64,000 nucleotides of DNA from Lentisalinibacter sediminis (GTDB taxonomy: Bacteria; Pseudomonadota; Gammaproteobacteria; Steroidobacterales; Woeseiaceae): the NCBI RefSeq assembly GCF_040706615.1, contig NZ_JAPDRF010000003.1, forward strand, positions 620,001 to 684,000, written 5' to 3'. Below, in pieces: positions 1 through 8,600 of the stretch (the first letter of the stretch is position 1; each line of letters starts with the position of its first letter). The notes beneath the pieces were generated by a model. It did no database searches. It was not told where the DNA came from and saw nothing but the letters and a program-made list of their open reading frames with translations. The translations under genes and the position numbers were made by a program.

Positions 1-191
1 ATAACCAGGGAAGCGATGCGCGCGGGTGCTTCCGCCCGCAGGCGCACCGGCGGGAATTCGCCGGGCTCACCGCGCTGGGTGCTCGTGATGGCGAAACCCT
101 GGGCCGTGAGGCGGGGTGGCTCGGAGGCCACGGCGAGTGTCGTGGTCGCCAGGATGAGCAGAATGCCGGCGGCCAGATGGCGGGTAATCAT
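1..191 (-). CDS. Secreted protein, N-terminal part only (cut by window edge)
   Basis: Only the first 63 codons are present. The ATG at 191 overlaps the TGA of the upstream SDR fusion gene as ATGA, so the two are translationally coupled. The start MITRHLAAGILLILATTTLA is a good Sec signal peptide (one Arg, hydrophobic core), with a likely cleavage after AVAS near residue 23. The remaining residues do not identify a family. It is the last visible gene of the unit that also holds the SDR fusion, the BASS carrier and the ThDP enzyme. Its role is unknown; an exported partner of those enzymes is an inference from position. Confidence 0.6.
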   Translation of the reverse strand, partial: MITRHLAAGILLILATTTLAVASEPPRLTAQGFAITSTQRGEPGEFPPVRLRAEAPARIASLV

Positions 192-1948
192 CGTTTCTCC
201 CGCAGGCGGCGGGTCATGCCGCGGGCATACAGGCGCGGCGTGAGTCTGGCCAGGTAATAGGACAGACGGCCCAGGAAGCTGAGCACGACGATGTCCCTGC
301 CCTTCTTCGCGCCGCGGACCATGGCATCCGCCACGTCGTCGGGTTCGGCCAGCCGGCCGATCATGGTGCGCCTGGTGCCGGCCGGCTTGCCGTCGCCGCC
401 CATGGCCCGCTGCTCGAAGGGGCTGCGCACGAAGTTCGGGCAGGCCACCATCACCCGCACCCCGTCCGCTGCGACCTCGCAGCGCAGCGACTCGAAGAAG
501 CCGTGCAGCGCGTGCTTGCTGGCCGCATACCCGGTGCGGCCATACAGCGGTGCGACGCCCGCAATACTGCTGGTGACGATGATCAGCCCTTTCGTCGCCC
601 TCAGGTATTCCAGCGCGGCCTTCGTGCAGTTCACGCTGCCGAAGAAGTTCACCTCCATCACCTTGCGGTACACCTCGAGATCGGTCTCCTCGAACAGGCT
701 GCGGTGGACGGTACCGGCGTTGTTCATCAGCACGTCGAGACGACCGTAGTGGCCCACCACCGCCCGGAACGCGCGCTGGCAAGCCGCGTAATCGGTCACG
801 TCGCACCCGACGGTCATCACGTCCGCGCCCGTCACGCGCAGCCCTTCCACTGCCTGCTCGAGCGGTTCGGGCTCGAAGTCCAGCAGGGCTATGCGCGCAC
901 CCTCCAGGCTCCAACGCCGCGCCAGCGCACGGCCGATGCCGCCGGCGCCGCCCGTGATCGCGACCACCGGGCGATAGTCGGCATCGCCGGCGAGACTCTT
1001 GTCGTCGGGCTCGTCGCGATCCTCCAGCCAGATGCGGAAGGCCGCCGCCGAGGAGATTGGCGTGTAGCCGAACTCGCTCTTCAGCCGCTCGTTGGAGAGC
1101 ACCGGGCGGTAGCGCAGGAAGTCCACCGTCTCCGGGCCGTTCACGGTCTTGCCCAGCCGCTTCGCAAGCCCCAGTCCGGCAGCCAGCAGGCCGGCGGGCA
1201 CAGGCAGGTACGGCTTGCGCAGGGCTTTCGCGATCGCCCTCGCGGTGAGCGCGCCGTCGCCGGCGACATTGTAGACACCGGTCTGCTCGCCGAGCGCCGC
1301 CTGCACGAGGATGGCCACCAGGTCCCGGTCCCAGACGAACACGAACGGAGCATCCGTACCCAGGATGCCCGGCACCACGGGCCCCTCGAAGATCTCGGTG
1401 ACCGGGCTGCTGGTGCCTTTGCCGATGACCGTGCCCGGGCGCAGCAGCACCTGGGCGAGTGCGGGATGCGTGATCCGGTACTCGGCGAGGATGCGCTCCA
1501 CCTCGCTCTTGTTGCGGCTGTACTCGAAGGCGGGATGGCCGCGGGCCGGCGCTTCCTCTGTCATCCAGCGGGGATTGTCGGGGCTGTAGCCGTACGCGGC
1601 GCCGCTGGTGGTGACCACGAAACGCCCGACGCCTGCTTCGACGCAGGCCTCCAGCAGCCGACGGGTGCCGATGACGTCCACCCGACGGGCGAGGTCCGGC
1701 GGCGCGTCCGGCGGCGGCTTCAGGATGCTGGCGAGGTGAATGACGGTGTCGATGCCGTACTCCTCCAGCAGGGGTGCAATTTCCTCGCTGGCGATGTCGC
1801 CGCTGACCGTTACCACTCCCGCCGGCGCCTCCGCCTCACGGATGTCGTAGGCGACCACCGTGCCCACGTCGTCGTGGCCGGCCAGCTCGGCGACCGTGAG
1901 CCCGCCGATATAGCCGGCCGCGCCCGTGACGAAGATGTTCCTCGGCAT
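188..1948 (-). CDS. Double-SDR fusion: extended SDR (NAD-dependent epimerase type) joined to classical SDR
   Basis: This 586-residue protein carries two complete Rossmann oxidoreductases. Residues 1-310 are an extended SDR of the epimerase/3beta-HSD type, with TGAAGYIG at 8-15 and an active-site YSRNK (Tyr143, Lys147). Residues 325-586 are a classical SDR with TGGAGGIG at 332-339, NNAG at 409-412, Ser460/461 and YAASK (Tyr474, Lys478). Both active sites look intact, so two successive NAD(P)-linked steps on one substrate are plausible, but the substrate cannot be read. The ATG at 1948 has a strong GGGAGG upstream. It lies 18 bp after the BASS carrier gene and overlaps the next gene. A frameshift-free single frame across both domains argues for a true fusion. 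Confidence 0.85.
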   Translation of the reverse strand: MPRNIFVTGAAGYIGGLTVAELAGHDDVGTVVAYDIREAEAPAGVVTVSGDIASEEIAPLLEEYGIDTVIHLASILKPPPDAPPDLARRVDVIGTRRLLEACVEAGVGRFVVTTSGAAYGYSPDNPRWMTEEAPARGHPAFEYSRNKSEVERILAEYRITHPALAQVLLRPGTVIGKGTSSPVTEIFEGPVVPGILGTDAPFVFVWDRDLVAILVQAALGEQTGVYNVAGDGALTARAIAKALRKPYLPVPAGLLAAGLGLAKRLGKTVNGPETVDFLRYRPVLSNERLKSEFGYTPISSAAAFRIWLEDRDEPDDKSLAGDADYRPVVAITGGAGGIGRALARRWSLEGARIALLDFEPEPLEQAVEGLRVTGADVMTVGCDVTDYAACQRAFRAVVGHYGRLDVLMNNAGTVHRSLFEETDLEVYRKVMEVNFFGSVNCTKAALEYLRATKGLIIVTSSIAGVAPLYGRTGYAASKHALHGFFESLRCEVAADGVRVMVACPNFVRSPFEQRAMGGDGKPAGTRRTMIGRLAEPDDVADAMVRGAKKGRDIVVLSFLGRLSYYLARLTPRLYARGMTRRLREKR

Positions 1949-1966
1949 GGATGCCTCCCGTGTCTG

Positions 1967-2950
1967 TCAGTCGGGCCGTGTCCGGTCGGGCCCGTCGCCG
2001 CTATCGCCGCTATCGTCGCGACCCTCGCCCGGAAGGTCCCCGGAACGGCCGCCAGGTTCGCGCCGCGACCAGAGTGCGGCCAGGGTCAGCCCACCCACGA
2101 TGTGCCAGCTGCCCCACCAGGCCGCCACAATGGCCATGCCACCCAGCCCGGCGAAGAACGTGAAGATCAGCGCGAGCCCCAGGCCGCTGTTCTGGATGCC
2201 CACCTCGATGGTCACGGCGCGGCGGTCCCGGGCCGAGAGACCGGTGAGGCGGCCGGCAGTGTAGCCCACCGCCAGGGCGAGGGCATTGTGCGTGGCGACG
2301 ATCCCCAGCACCGGCAGTATAGCGAGAGTGAGGTATTCCCGGTCGCGCCAGAAGGCGAGCACGATGAAGCCCAGGAAGAACAGCCCCCCCGCTACGCGCA
2401 GCGGCCGGCGCATGCGGGCGGCGAATGCCGGGTAGCGCGAGCCGGTCCACATGCCGGCGAGCAGCGGCAGCGCCAGAATCAGCAGGATGGTGATCACCAT
2501 GATCACCGGATCCACGGCGATGTCCGCGAGCAGCCGTCGGGTGTCCGGGTCCAGCGCCGCCCAAAAGGTGAGGTTGAACGGCGTCATGAACATGGCGGCG
2601 GTGCTGGTCACCGCCGTCATGCTCACCGAGAGCGCGGCGTTGCCCTTCGCGAGCCATACCAGGAAGTTGGAGACGTTGCCGCCCGGGCAGGCCGCGATCA
2701 GCATCATGCCCAGCGCCACGCTGGGGATCGGGTCGATGAGTTGCACCAGCAGGAAGGTGGCCGGCGGCAGCAGCAGGAGCTGGGTGGCGATGCCCACGAG
2801 CGGACCCCGCGGCGCCTTCGCCACCGCCCGGAAATCCGACAGGCGCAGATCCAGCGCCACCCCGAACATCAGCAGCGCCAGGATGATGTTGAGCGCGAGC
2901 AGACTGGCGGGCTCGAAGTCCAGCCTGATGGCGTCGAGGGCGGGATCCAC
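1967..2950 (-). CDS. Bile acid:sodium symporter (BASS/SBF) family carrier
   Basis: This is a polytopic inner-membrane protein of about 327 residues with nine or ten hydrophobic segments. Two family signatures are visible: the crossover region around residues 88-110 (CPGGNVSNFLVWLAKGNAAL) and EVGIQNSGLGLAL near residue 240. Family members move bile acids, pantoate or other organic anions with sodium; the substrate here is unknown. The C-terminal tail is hydrophilic and Asp-rich (DDSGDSGDGPD), which is unusual for the family. The GTG start at 2950 has a weak ribosome site, so an internal start is possible. The gene sits 17 bp after the ThDP enzyme and 18 bp before the SDR fusion, so uptake of the substrate of those enzymes is a reasonable inference. 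Confidence 0.85.
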   Translation of the reverse strand: MDPALDAIRLDFEPASLLALNIILALLMFGVALDLRLSDFRAVAKAPRGPLVGIATQLLLLPPATFLLVQLIDPIPSVALGMMLIAACPGGNVSNFLVWLAKGNAALSVSMTAVTSTAAMFMTPFNLTFWAALDPDTRRLLADIAVDPVIMVITILLILALPLLAGMWTGSRYPAFAARMRRPLRVAGGLFFLGFIVLAFWRDREYLTLAILPVLGIVATHNALALAVGYTAGRLTGLSARDRRAVTIEVGIQNSGLGLALIFTFFAGLGGMAIVAAWWGSWHIVGGLTLAALWSRREPGGRSGDLPGEGRDDSGDSGDGPDRTRPD

Positions 2951-2967
2951 GCGGGCGGCTCAGCCGC

Positions 2968-4752
2968 TCAGCCTACCGGCTCCCCGTGCATCTCCTTGAA
3001 CTCGGTCAGCCCCGGCGCCATCAGGTGGGCCATCGGGTCCACGTCCACGTGGATCACCGCCGGCCGGCCGGACTCCATCGTGCTCCGGAGCACGCCCTCC
3101 AGCTCCGCCGGGTCGGCCACGCGTTCGCCGATGGCGCCCATGGCCTTCGCGACATCGTCGAAACGGGTTTCCTCGAAATCCGTGTTGATGGTGGAATCGG
3201 CGTCGATGCCCATGGCCTGGCGCAGCTGGCCGATGCCCACCGTCTGGGTGAGCTTCACCATCCCCCACTGCTTGTCGCAGAGCACCACGTACACCAGCGG
3301 CAGCTTCTCGCGCACCGCGGTCTCGACCTCCTGCATATGCATGGCCATGGCGCCGTCACCGATGATGCAGACCACCGGACGATCCGGGCACGCCGTCTTC
3401 ACGCCGAGCGCCTGGCCGACGCCGGCACCGAGCATGCCGAACTTGAAGGTGGAGTAGACCGCATCCGGCCTCGCGTTGCGGTAATAGTGCGCGCACCAAA
3501 CCGCCGTGTTGCCGCCGTCGATCACCAGCATGCCGTCGTCGCCGAACACTTCCCGCGCCTTGGCCGGCACGTGGGCCGGATGCATGGGCGAGGTGTCCGA
3601 GGCGAGCACGGCGTCCAGCCCGGCGCGGACTTTCGCGCGTGCCTCGGCGAGTTCCGCGATGGCCTGACCGCGCGCGGTGATCAGGCGATCGGTCACCGGC
3701 TCGCGCTCGAGCTCCTCGGCCAGGGCCTGCAGGAATACCTTGACGTCTCCGACGATGCCCAGGTCCACCGGCCGGTTGCGGCCGATGATTTCCGGGTCGA
3801 TGTCCACCTGGATGGTGCGCTTGGGCACCTCCGGGTCCGAGCCGCCCCAGAAGCGGCCGCGGCCCCACCAGTCGGTCTCGCCGACCCGGGAACCCAGGAT
3901 CAGGAACAGGTCGCTGCGGCCGCGTGCCTCGCGGGCCACATCCAGAGTGCTGTTGGGGATGGCGAGCGGGCTGGACTCGTCCAGCGCGCCGCGGGCGCCC
4001 CAGCTGACCGTGACCGGCGCCTGCAGCAGATCGGCCACGGCCTGCAATTCTTTGGCGGCTTCCGCGTGCACGATCCCGGTGCCGCCGTGGAGCATCGGCA
4101 ACCGGGCTTCGCGCAGCATGTCCGCCGCCGCGCGCACCTGATCGGGATCGACCGCCAGCGGCGTCACCGGCCGATAGCTGGGCGGCTCGCGCAGGAAGTC
4201 GGCGGGATACTCCGCCGGCCCGTTCATCAGGTTCTCGGGTACGTCCAGGTGGACGACACCGGGACGCCCGATCCAGGACATGCGGAACGCCTCCCGCGCC
4301 AGTTCCGGCAGCCGGTCCGGTGTGGCCACCGCGCCCGACCACTTGCTCATGGGCGCCGTCGTTCCCACCTGGTCGAAATACTGGAACGTGCCGCCCCGGT
4401 CGGGGTAGGCGAGACCGGTGCGCCGGCAGCTCGTGATCAGCAGCACCCGGTTGCCCTCGCCCTGCTCCACGGCCACACCGGGCAGGATGTTGGCGACGCC
4501 GGGACCGTTGCTGGCCATGCATACGCCGAGCCGGCCCGTGGCGCGGGCGTAGGCGCCGGCCATATGGGCCGCCGTGGATTCATGCCGCGGCGAGACCAGG
4601 CGGATGCCGTACTTCTGGAACGCGGTGTAGAAGCCGAGATAGGTGCCGTCCACGATGCCGAAGATCGTGTCCACCCCCTCCTTCGCCAGCATGGCGGCGA
4701 GCACCTCGCCGCCGATCATCTGTTTCGTCGCGGGTGATTGCGCGTCGTTCAT
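2968..4752 (-). CDS. Thiamine-diphosphate-dependent enzyme, acetolactate synthase/decarboxylase superfamily
   Basis: The 594-residue protein has the three-domain layout of acetolactate synthase and 2-oxoacid decarboxylases: PYR domain at 10-180, central domain at 205-345 and PP domain at 400-560. Glu58 in SPRHESTAAHMAGAYARATG matches the catalytic Glu that activates ThDP. The PP domain has GDGAMAMHMQEVETA, but the usual NN metal-ligand pair is replaced by CD in VLCDKQWGMV. Asp can bind magnesium, so activity is likely, but this is not a textbook IlvB and no regulatory subunit lies beside it. The ATG at 4752 is preceded by GGGGGACACA. It heads the unit with the BASS carrier and SDR fusion. The reaction is unknown; decarboxylation or carboligation of a 2-oxoacid is the family expectation. 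Confidence 0.8.
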   Translation of the reverse strand: MNDAQSPATKQMIGGEVLAAMLAKEGVDTIFGIVDGTYLGFYTAFQKYGIRLVSPRHESTAAHMAGAYARATGRLGVCMASNGPGVANILPGVAVEQGEGNRVLLITSCRRTGLAYPDRGGTFQYFDQVGTTAPMSKWSGAVATPDRLPELAREAFRMSWIGRPGVVHLDVPENLMNGPAEYPADFLREPPSYRPVTPLAVDPDQVRAAADMLREARLPMLHGGTGIVHAEAAKELQAVADLLQAPVTVSWGARGALDESSPLAIPNSTLDVAREARGRSDLFLILGSRVGETDWWGRGRFWGGSDPEVPKRTIQVDIDPEIIGRNRPVDLGIVGDVKVFLQALAEELEREPVTDRLITARGQAIAELAEARAKVRAGLDAVLASDTSPMHPAHVPAKAREVFGDDGMLVIDGGNTAVWCAHYYRNARPDAVYSTFKFGMLGAGVGQALGVKTACPDRPVVCIIGDGAMAMHMQEVETAVREKLPLVYVVLCDKQWGMVKLTQTVGIGQLRQAMGIDADSTINTDFEETRFDDVAKAMGAIGERVADPAELEGVLRSTMESGRPAVIHVDVDPMAHLMAPGLTEFKEMHGEPVG

Positions 4753-4774
4753 TGTGTCCCCCTAAATAATTCAT

Positions 4775-4866
4775 GTAGGAGGGCCTTCAGGCCCGATTGT
4801 CTGATGGATCGGGCCTGAAGGCCCTCCTACAGCCCGATATCGAATCGGGGATAAATCCCCTCCTAC
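4775..4866. repeat. REP element pair (GTAGGAGG-footed hairpins)
   Basis: The arms 4775-4797 and 4808-4830 are exact 23-base inverted copies (GTAGGAGGGCCTTCAGGCCC plus GAT) around a 10-base loop. A second, diverged unit follows (ATCGGGG-ATAAAT-CCCCTCCTAC, 4844-4866), and its GTAG foot supplies the TAG stop of the SDR gene at 4863-4865. GTAG-footed imperfect hairpins are typical of REP sequences moved by RAYT (TnpA-REP) proteins. The same unit recurs at 7703, 23054, 30105 and 42348. It lies between two minus-strand genes, so it may also act as a transcript 3' end. Confidence 0.9.
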
Positions 4867-5627
4867 AGCCTTAGCGCGCCGTCCACCTCGATGCAGCGGC
4901 CGTTGACGTAGTCGTTCTCCAGGATGAACTGCACCGCGTGGGCGATCTCGTCCGGGTCGCCCACCCGGCCGGACGGTATGCCTCTCGTCAGCTTCTCGCG
5001 GGCCTCCGGCTTCATGGACATCACCATCTCCGTACCGATGAAGCCCGGCGCGATGGAGGCGGCGCGGATGCCGTAGCGGGCGAACTCCTTGGCCCACACG
5101 ACGGCCATGGCCTGCACGCCCGCCTTGGTGGCCGAGTAGTTCACCTGACCCATGTTGCCGGCGCGGGAGATGGAGGAGATGTTGATGATGCAGCCCTTCG
5201 ACCCGGTGGCGATCATCTTCGCCGCTGCCTCCCGGCCGCACAGGAACACGCCGGTCAGGTTCACGTCGATGACCAGCTGCCACTGATCCAGGGTCATCTT
5301 GGAGACGAGTTCGCCGTCCTTGACCTTCAGCGTCAGCGCGTCCCGGGTGATACCCGCATTGTTCACCAGCCCGTGCAGCGCGCCGAAATCGCTCCCGATG
5401 TCCTCGAACAGCGCCACCACCGACTCCTCCTCGGCGACATTGGCCTTGTACACGGCTACCCGGGACGAGCCGGCCTTCTCGCATTCAGAGGCGGTCGAAT
5501 TCAGGGCGTCCTCGTCCAGGTCCACCAGCGCCAGCTTCGCGCCGCGGGCAGCCAGGCGGAGAGCCATCGCGGCGCCGAGTCCGCGCCCGCCACCGGTGAT
5601 CGCAATGGTCTTGTCTTTGAGGTCCAT
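4863..5627 (-). CDS. Short-chain dehydrogenase/reductase, FabG/PhaB-like 3-ketoacyl reductase
   Basis: This classical SDR of 254 residues probably reduces a 3-ketoacyl-CoA or -ACP with NAD(P)H. It shows TGGGRGLG at 11-18, NNAG at 89-92, a catalytic Ser at 151/152, and YSATK with Tyr164 and Lys168. The position 42 bp downstream of phaC suggests an acetoacetyl-CoA reductase (PhaB) role that supplies 3-hydroxyacyl-CoA to the synthase; this is inferred from context, since FabG and PhaB cannot be told apart by eye. GAGGAG lies upstream of the ATG at 5627. The TAG stop lies in the foot of a REP element. An AtuB/AtuG-type role in the neighbouring terpene-like pathway is an alternative. Confidence 0.8.
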   Translation of the reverse strand: MDLKDKTIAITGGGRGLGAAMALRLAARGAKLALVDLDEDALNSTASECEKAGSSRVAVYKANVAEEESVVALFEDIGSDFGALHGLVNNAGITRDALTLKVKDGELVSKMTLDQWQLVIDVNLTGVFLCGREAAAKMIATGSKGCIINISSISRAGNMGQVNYSATKAGVQAMAVVWAKEFARYGIRAASIAPGFIGTEMVMSMKPEAREKLTRGIPSGRVGDPDEIAHAVQFILENDYVNGRCIEVDGALRL

Positions 5628-5669
5628 GGGGATGATTGCTCCTCGTTGTCGTTATCGAATGCGTGTGGT

Positions 5670-7466
5670 TCAGCCGAAGACGTACTCGCCGGGCGCGTCG
5701 CGCAGCGGGCGGTAGCCCTTGCGCGGTGCGCCAATGGACGGCGGCTTCACCCGGCTGGTGGTCTGCGCGTCCAGCCACGCGTCCCACACCGGCCACCAGG
5801 AACCGTCCTCCGGCGGCGTCTCGGCCAGCCAGCGATCCGGCGCGATGTAGCTCTCGCCCGGTGCGTGGGTGCGCAGGCGGTAGCGGCGCCGCGGATGGCT
5901 GGGGCCGCTGATGATACCTGCATTGTGGCCGCCGCTGGTGAGCAGGAAGGTCACCTCGGCATTGGTCAGCCGGTTGATCTTGTAAACCGACTTCCACGGC
6001 GCCACGTGATCGGTCTCCGTACCGACGACGAACAGCGGCACGTCGACGGCGTCGAGGTGCACCTTCTCGCCCTCCACCTCGAAACGCCCCTCGGCCAGAT
6101 CGTTGTCCAGGTACAGCCGGCGCAGGTACTCGGAATGCATGCGCGGCGGCATGCGGGTGCCGTCAGCGTTCCAGGCCATGAGGTCGTTCAGCTGCGGCTC
6201 CTTGCCGAGCACGTAGCGATCGACCGCGGGCGCGTACACGAGATCGCTCACCCTGAGCGCCGCGAAGGCGCCGCCCATGTTCTCGACGCCGAGATAGCCC
6301 TGCTTCCACATGAAGCTGTCGAGGAACGAGACGATGCTGTCGGAGAGGAACAACCGGATCTCGCCCGCCTCGCTGAAATCCGCCTGCGCGGCGAAGATGG
6401 TCAGCGACTTCAGCCGCTCGTCGCCGTCCCGGGCCATCTTCGCTGCGGCGACATAGGCCAGCGTGCCGCCGATGCAGTAGCCGACCAGGTGGATCTTGCG
6501 CCGCGGCACGACGGCGCTCACCGCATCCAGCGCTGCCATGATGCCGAGATTCAGGTAGTCGTCCATGCCCAGGTCCCGGTCGGCTTCGGTCGGGTTCTTC
6601 CAGGAGATCATGAACACCGTCTTGCCCTGCTCCACCAGGTAGCGGACCAGCGAGTTCTTCGGCGAGAGATCCAGGATGTAGTACTTCATGATCCACGCGG
6701 GCGTGATCAGCACCGGCTCGGCGCCCACCTCCCCGGTCTGCGGCGTGTACTGGATCACCTCGATCAGGCGGTTCTCGTAGACCACCTTGCCCGGGGTCAC
6801 GGCCACACTCTCGCCCGGCCGGTAGGCCTCCACGCCCGGCGGTGGCTGGTTGCGCGCCTTGCGCAGCTGATCGTCGACCAGGTTGCGCGCGCCGCGCAGC
6901 AGATTACGGCCGCGTTCGGCGACGGTGGTCTGGATGACCTCCGGATTCGTGAGCGGCACGTTCATCGGCGAGGCCAGGCTCAGTATCTGCTGTGCCATGA
7001 ACGCGACCAGCTGCTCGCGGGACCGGTCGACGCCGTCCACCCCGGTGGTGGCCTCGTGCCACCAGTCCTGGCTGAGCTGATACCCCTGGGCCATCACGTT
7101 GAACGGCCAGCGCTGCCAGGCCTCGCCCTGCATACGCCGCTCCGTGATTCGCGCCGGCGGCTCACCGCCGCGGCCGAACATGGCCTTGAGATTGTAGATG
7201 CCCAGCTGGACGGTCTTGCGTATGAAGCTCTGGGTGAGCAGCGCGACCTTCCCGGGCGAGAGCGAGAGATGCACCAGCCAGTCCAGATACGCCAGCGAGA
7301 GTTCCACCGGCGACATGCCCCGCGTGGCCCGGGCGATCAGCGAACGCACCTCCCGGTCCAGTTTCTGAGCGTCCTGCCTGCCGAGCGGCTGATATTCCCT
7401 GACGAAATCGTCAAGTGATGCCGCGAGCGAGGTCCCTTTTTCTTCTTCGCCACCGTTGTTCGCCAT
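5670..7466 (-). CDS. phaC: Class I-like poly(3-hydroxyalkanoate) synthase
   Basis: This cytoplasmic, granule-associated enzyme polymerises 3-hydroxyacyl-CoA into PHA. It has the PhaC N-terminal domain (about residues 70-250) followed by an alpha/beta-hydrolase domain with the synthase-type lipase box VGYCIGGTLA, where Cys331 is the nucleophile. The Asp in VGTETDHVAPW and the His in TSGGHNAGI complete the triad, followed by the typical GPSHPRRRYR. At 598 residues it is close to the class I length. I chose the ATG at 7466 over an in-frame GTG at 7490 because the short extension adds no conserved residues. It is followed by the SDR reductase gene. No phaA, phasin or phaR is visible in the window. 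Confidence 0.93.
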   Translation of the reverse strand: MANNGGEEEKGTSLAASLDDFVREYQPLGRQDAQKLDREVRSLIARATRGMSPVELSLAYLDWLVHLSLSPGKVALLTQSFIRKTVQLGIYNLKAMFGRGGEPPARITERRMQGEAWQRWPFNVMAQGYQLSQDWWHEATTGVDGVDRSREQLVAFMAQQILSLASPMNVPLTNPEVIQTTVAERGRNLLRGARNLVDDQLRKARNQPPPGVEAYRPGESVAVTPGKVVYENRLIEVIQYTPQTGEVGAEPVLITPAWIMKYYILDLSPKNSLVRYLVEQGKTVFMISWKNPTEADRDLGMDDYLNLGIMAALDAVSAVVPRRKIHLVGYCIGGTLAYVAAAKMARDGDERLKSLTIFAAQADFSEAGEIRLFLSDSIVSFLDSFMWKQGYLGVENMGGAFAALRVSDLVYAPAVDRYVLGKEPQLNDLMAWNADGTRMPPRMHSEYLRRLYLDNDLAEGRFEVEGEKVHLDAVDVPLFVVGTETDHVAPWKSVYKINRLTNAEVTFLLTSGGHNAGIISGPSHPRRRYRLRTHAPGESYIAPDRWLAETPPEDGSWWPVWDAWLDAQTTSRVKPPSIGAPRKGYRPLRDAPGEYVFG

Positions 7467-7776
7467 GGTCCCGACCCCCGGATCGTGCACAAAAAGGCTC
7501 GCCCGATGCTACAGGCTTCTTGCGCTGCAGCAAGTCGGGTAAACCGAAACGTGTTCTCTTATGGCCGTCATGCGGTGGCGTGAAGGGGCTGCCGGTCAGC
7601 GACGCCTGCTGACTGGTGCCAGACCTACCGGCTACGGGCGCGTCAGCGGATGGGTAAGGGTTGTGGGGTCGTCCTTGATGCAGCGGAGGCATCGATGGGC
7701 ATGTAGGAGGGCTTCAGCCCCGATCAGCGCTCGACCAGCTCAGGCGAAGATCGGGCCTGAAGGCCCTCCTACGTGG
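7467..7776. other. 310-bp intergenic region holding one REP hairpin
   Basis: The gap between the TIGR03084-type gene and phaC holds a REP unit at 7703-7772 and otherwise no open frame with a ribosome site or family signal. The phaC promoter should lie in the 7467-7700 half, but no convincing -35/-10 pair stands out on the minus strand. Confidence 0.6.
7703..7772. repeat. REP element (GTAGGAGG-footed hairpin)
   Basis: The left arm 7703-7725 (GTAGGAGGGCTTCAGCCCCG plus ATC) pairs imperfectly with the right arm 7750-7772, around a 24-base loop. It is the same family as the repeat at 4775, with one arm diverged (CTTCAGCCCC against CCTTCAGGCCC). It lies a few bases beyond the stop codon of the minus-strand gene ending at 7777. 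Confidence 0.88.
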
Positions 7777-8574
7777 TTATTTCACCGTGTGGCGGGTGCC
7801 TGGTTCGGGCGGGTCCTCCGGCGGGCCGGCGAAGCACTGCGCCATGGCCATCCAGCGGACGGCGGTCTCGCCCTTCACGTCGAGACTCGTGTCGGCCACG
7901 TTGCGGGTCTGGGTCACCACCTGGCAAAACTCGGTGGCGTCACCGGCCACGTAGTTCACGTCGCTCGGCTCATTGAATTCCCAGACGGCGCCGGAGGGTG
8001 CATCGAGGCGGACGAAGGGCGGCTGCTCCGGTATCTCCAGGCCCCGGTTGCGGAAGGTCCAGCCGAAGGTGTTGACGCCGAGGACGGCGATGTTCCTGAT
8101 GCCGTCGGTATCCCGGCGCACGACGCCGAGTTCGTCGTAAACCTCCTGGCCGTGAGCCCAGGTTTCCATGTGGCGGGCCGTGATGGCCGAGCGCACGCTC
8201 ATGTCCGGCCCTGCCCATTGCACCCGGGCCTTCGGATCGGCCTCGCCGAAGCGCTCGCACATGGGCAGGTAGAACTCCCGCCAGTCCTCCAGCAGCGCGC
8301 GGCCGGCCAGCTCGCCGCGCCATTCCCGCTCGAAGGCCCGCATGCCGCCTTTCTGTGCCGCGGCCATCACTTCGGCCAGGAACTGCCGGAACGCCTCCGG
8401 GTCCGCCAGCGACAGCGCCGCCGCCCGGTTCCAGAGGTGCAGGTGGCCGATGACGTCGTCGATGGTCCAGTCCTTGAACTGTGTGCGCCGCGCGAATTGC
8501 TCGTCGGCCAGCGGCGCCAGCAGCTGGTAAAGCGCCTCGCTCTCGTCGCGGAAATCGATCACCTGCTGGAACAT
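7777..8574 (-). CDS. TIGR03084/maleylpyruvate-isomerase-like DinB-fold protein
   Basis: The 265-residue product resembles the TIGR03084 family, which has an N-terminal DinB/maleylpyruvate-isomerase-type four-helix domain (DDVIGHLHLWNRAAALSL; later RHMETWAHGQEVYDELG). The spaced His residues in these two motifs match the family's metal-binding positions. Members often sit in acyl-CoA degradation clusters, but their reaction is not established. The start at 8574 is chosen because GGGGAGG lies 6 bases upstream; the open frame further upstream overlaps the nitronate monooxygenase gene and is not conserved. It ends at TAA just before a REP repeat and is the last gene of the atu-like unit, 26 bp after its neighbour. 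Confidence 0.75.
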   Translation of the reverse strand: MFQQVIDFRDESEALYQLLAPLADEQFARRTQFKDWTIDDVIGHLHLWNRAAALSLADPEAFRQFLAEVMAAAQKGGMRAFEREWRGELAGRALLEDWREFYLPMCERFGEADPKARVQWAGPDMSVRSAITARHMETWAHGQEVYDELGVVRRDTDGIRNIAVLGVNTFGWTFRNRGLEIPEQPPFVRLDAPSGAVWEFNEPSDVNYVAGDATEFCQVVTQTRNVADTSLDVKGETAVRWMAMAQCFAGPPEDPPEPGTRHTVK

Positions 8575-8600
8575 GACTGCCTCCCCGTCGCCGGTTGCCT

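Noticed and set aside
503..3457. A 984-codon open frame on the plus strand opposite the SDR fusion, BASS carrier and ThDP genes
   Set aside because: It is Arg/His/Gly-rich with no family motif and mirrors real coding on the other strand; long antisense frames are common at this GC content. The same holds for 2986-4737, 4938-7418, 10588-12105 and 54558-56891.
4863..7466. Complete PHA operon
   Set aside because: Only phaC and a FabG/PhaB-like SDR are present; no ketothiolase, phasin or PhaR gene is found nearby.
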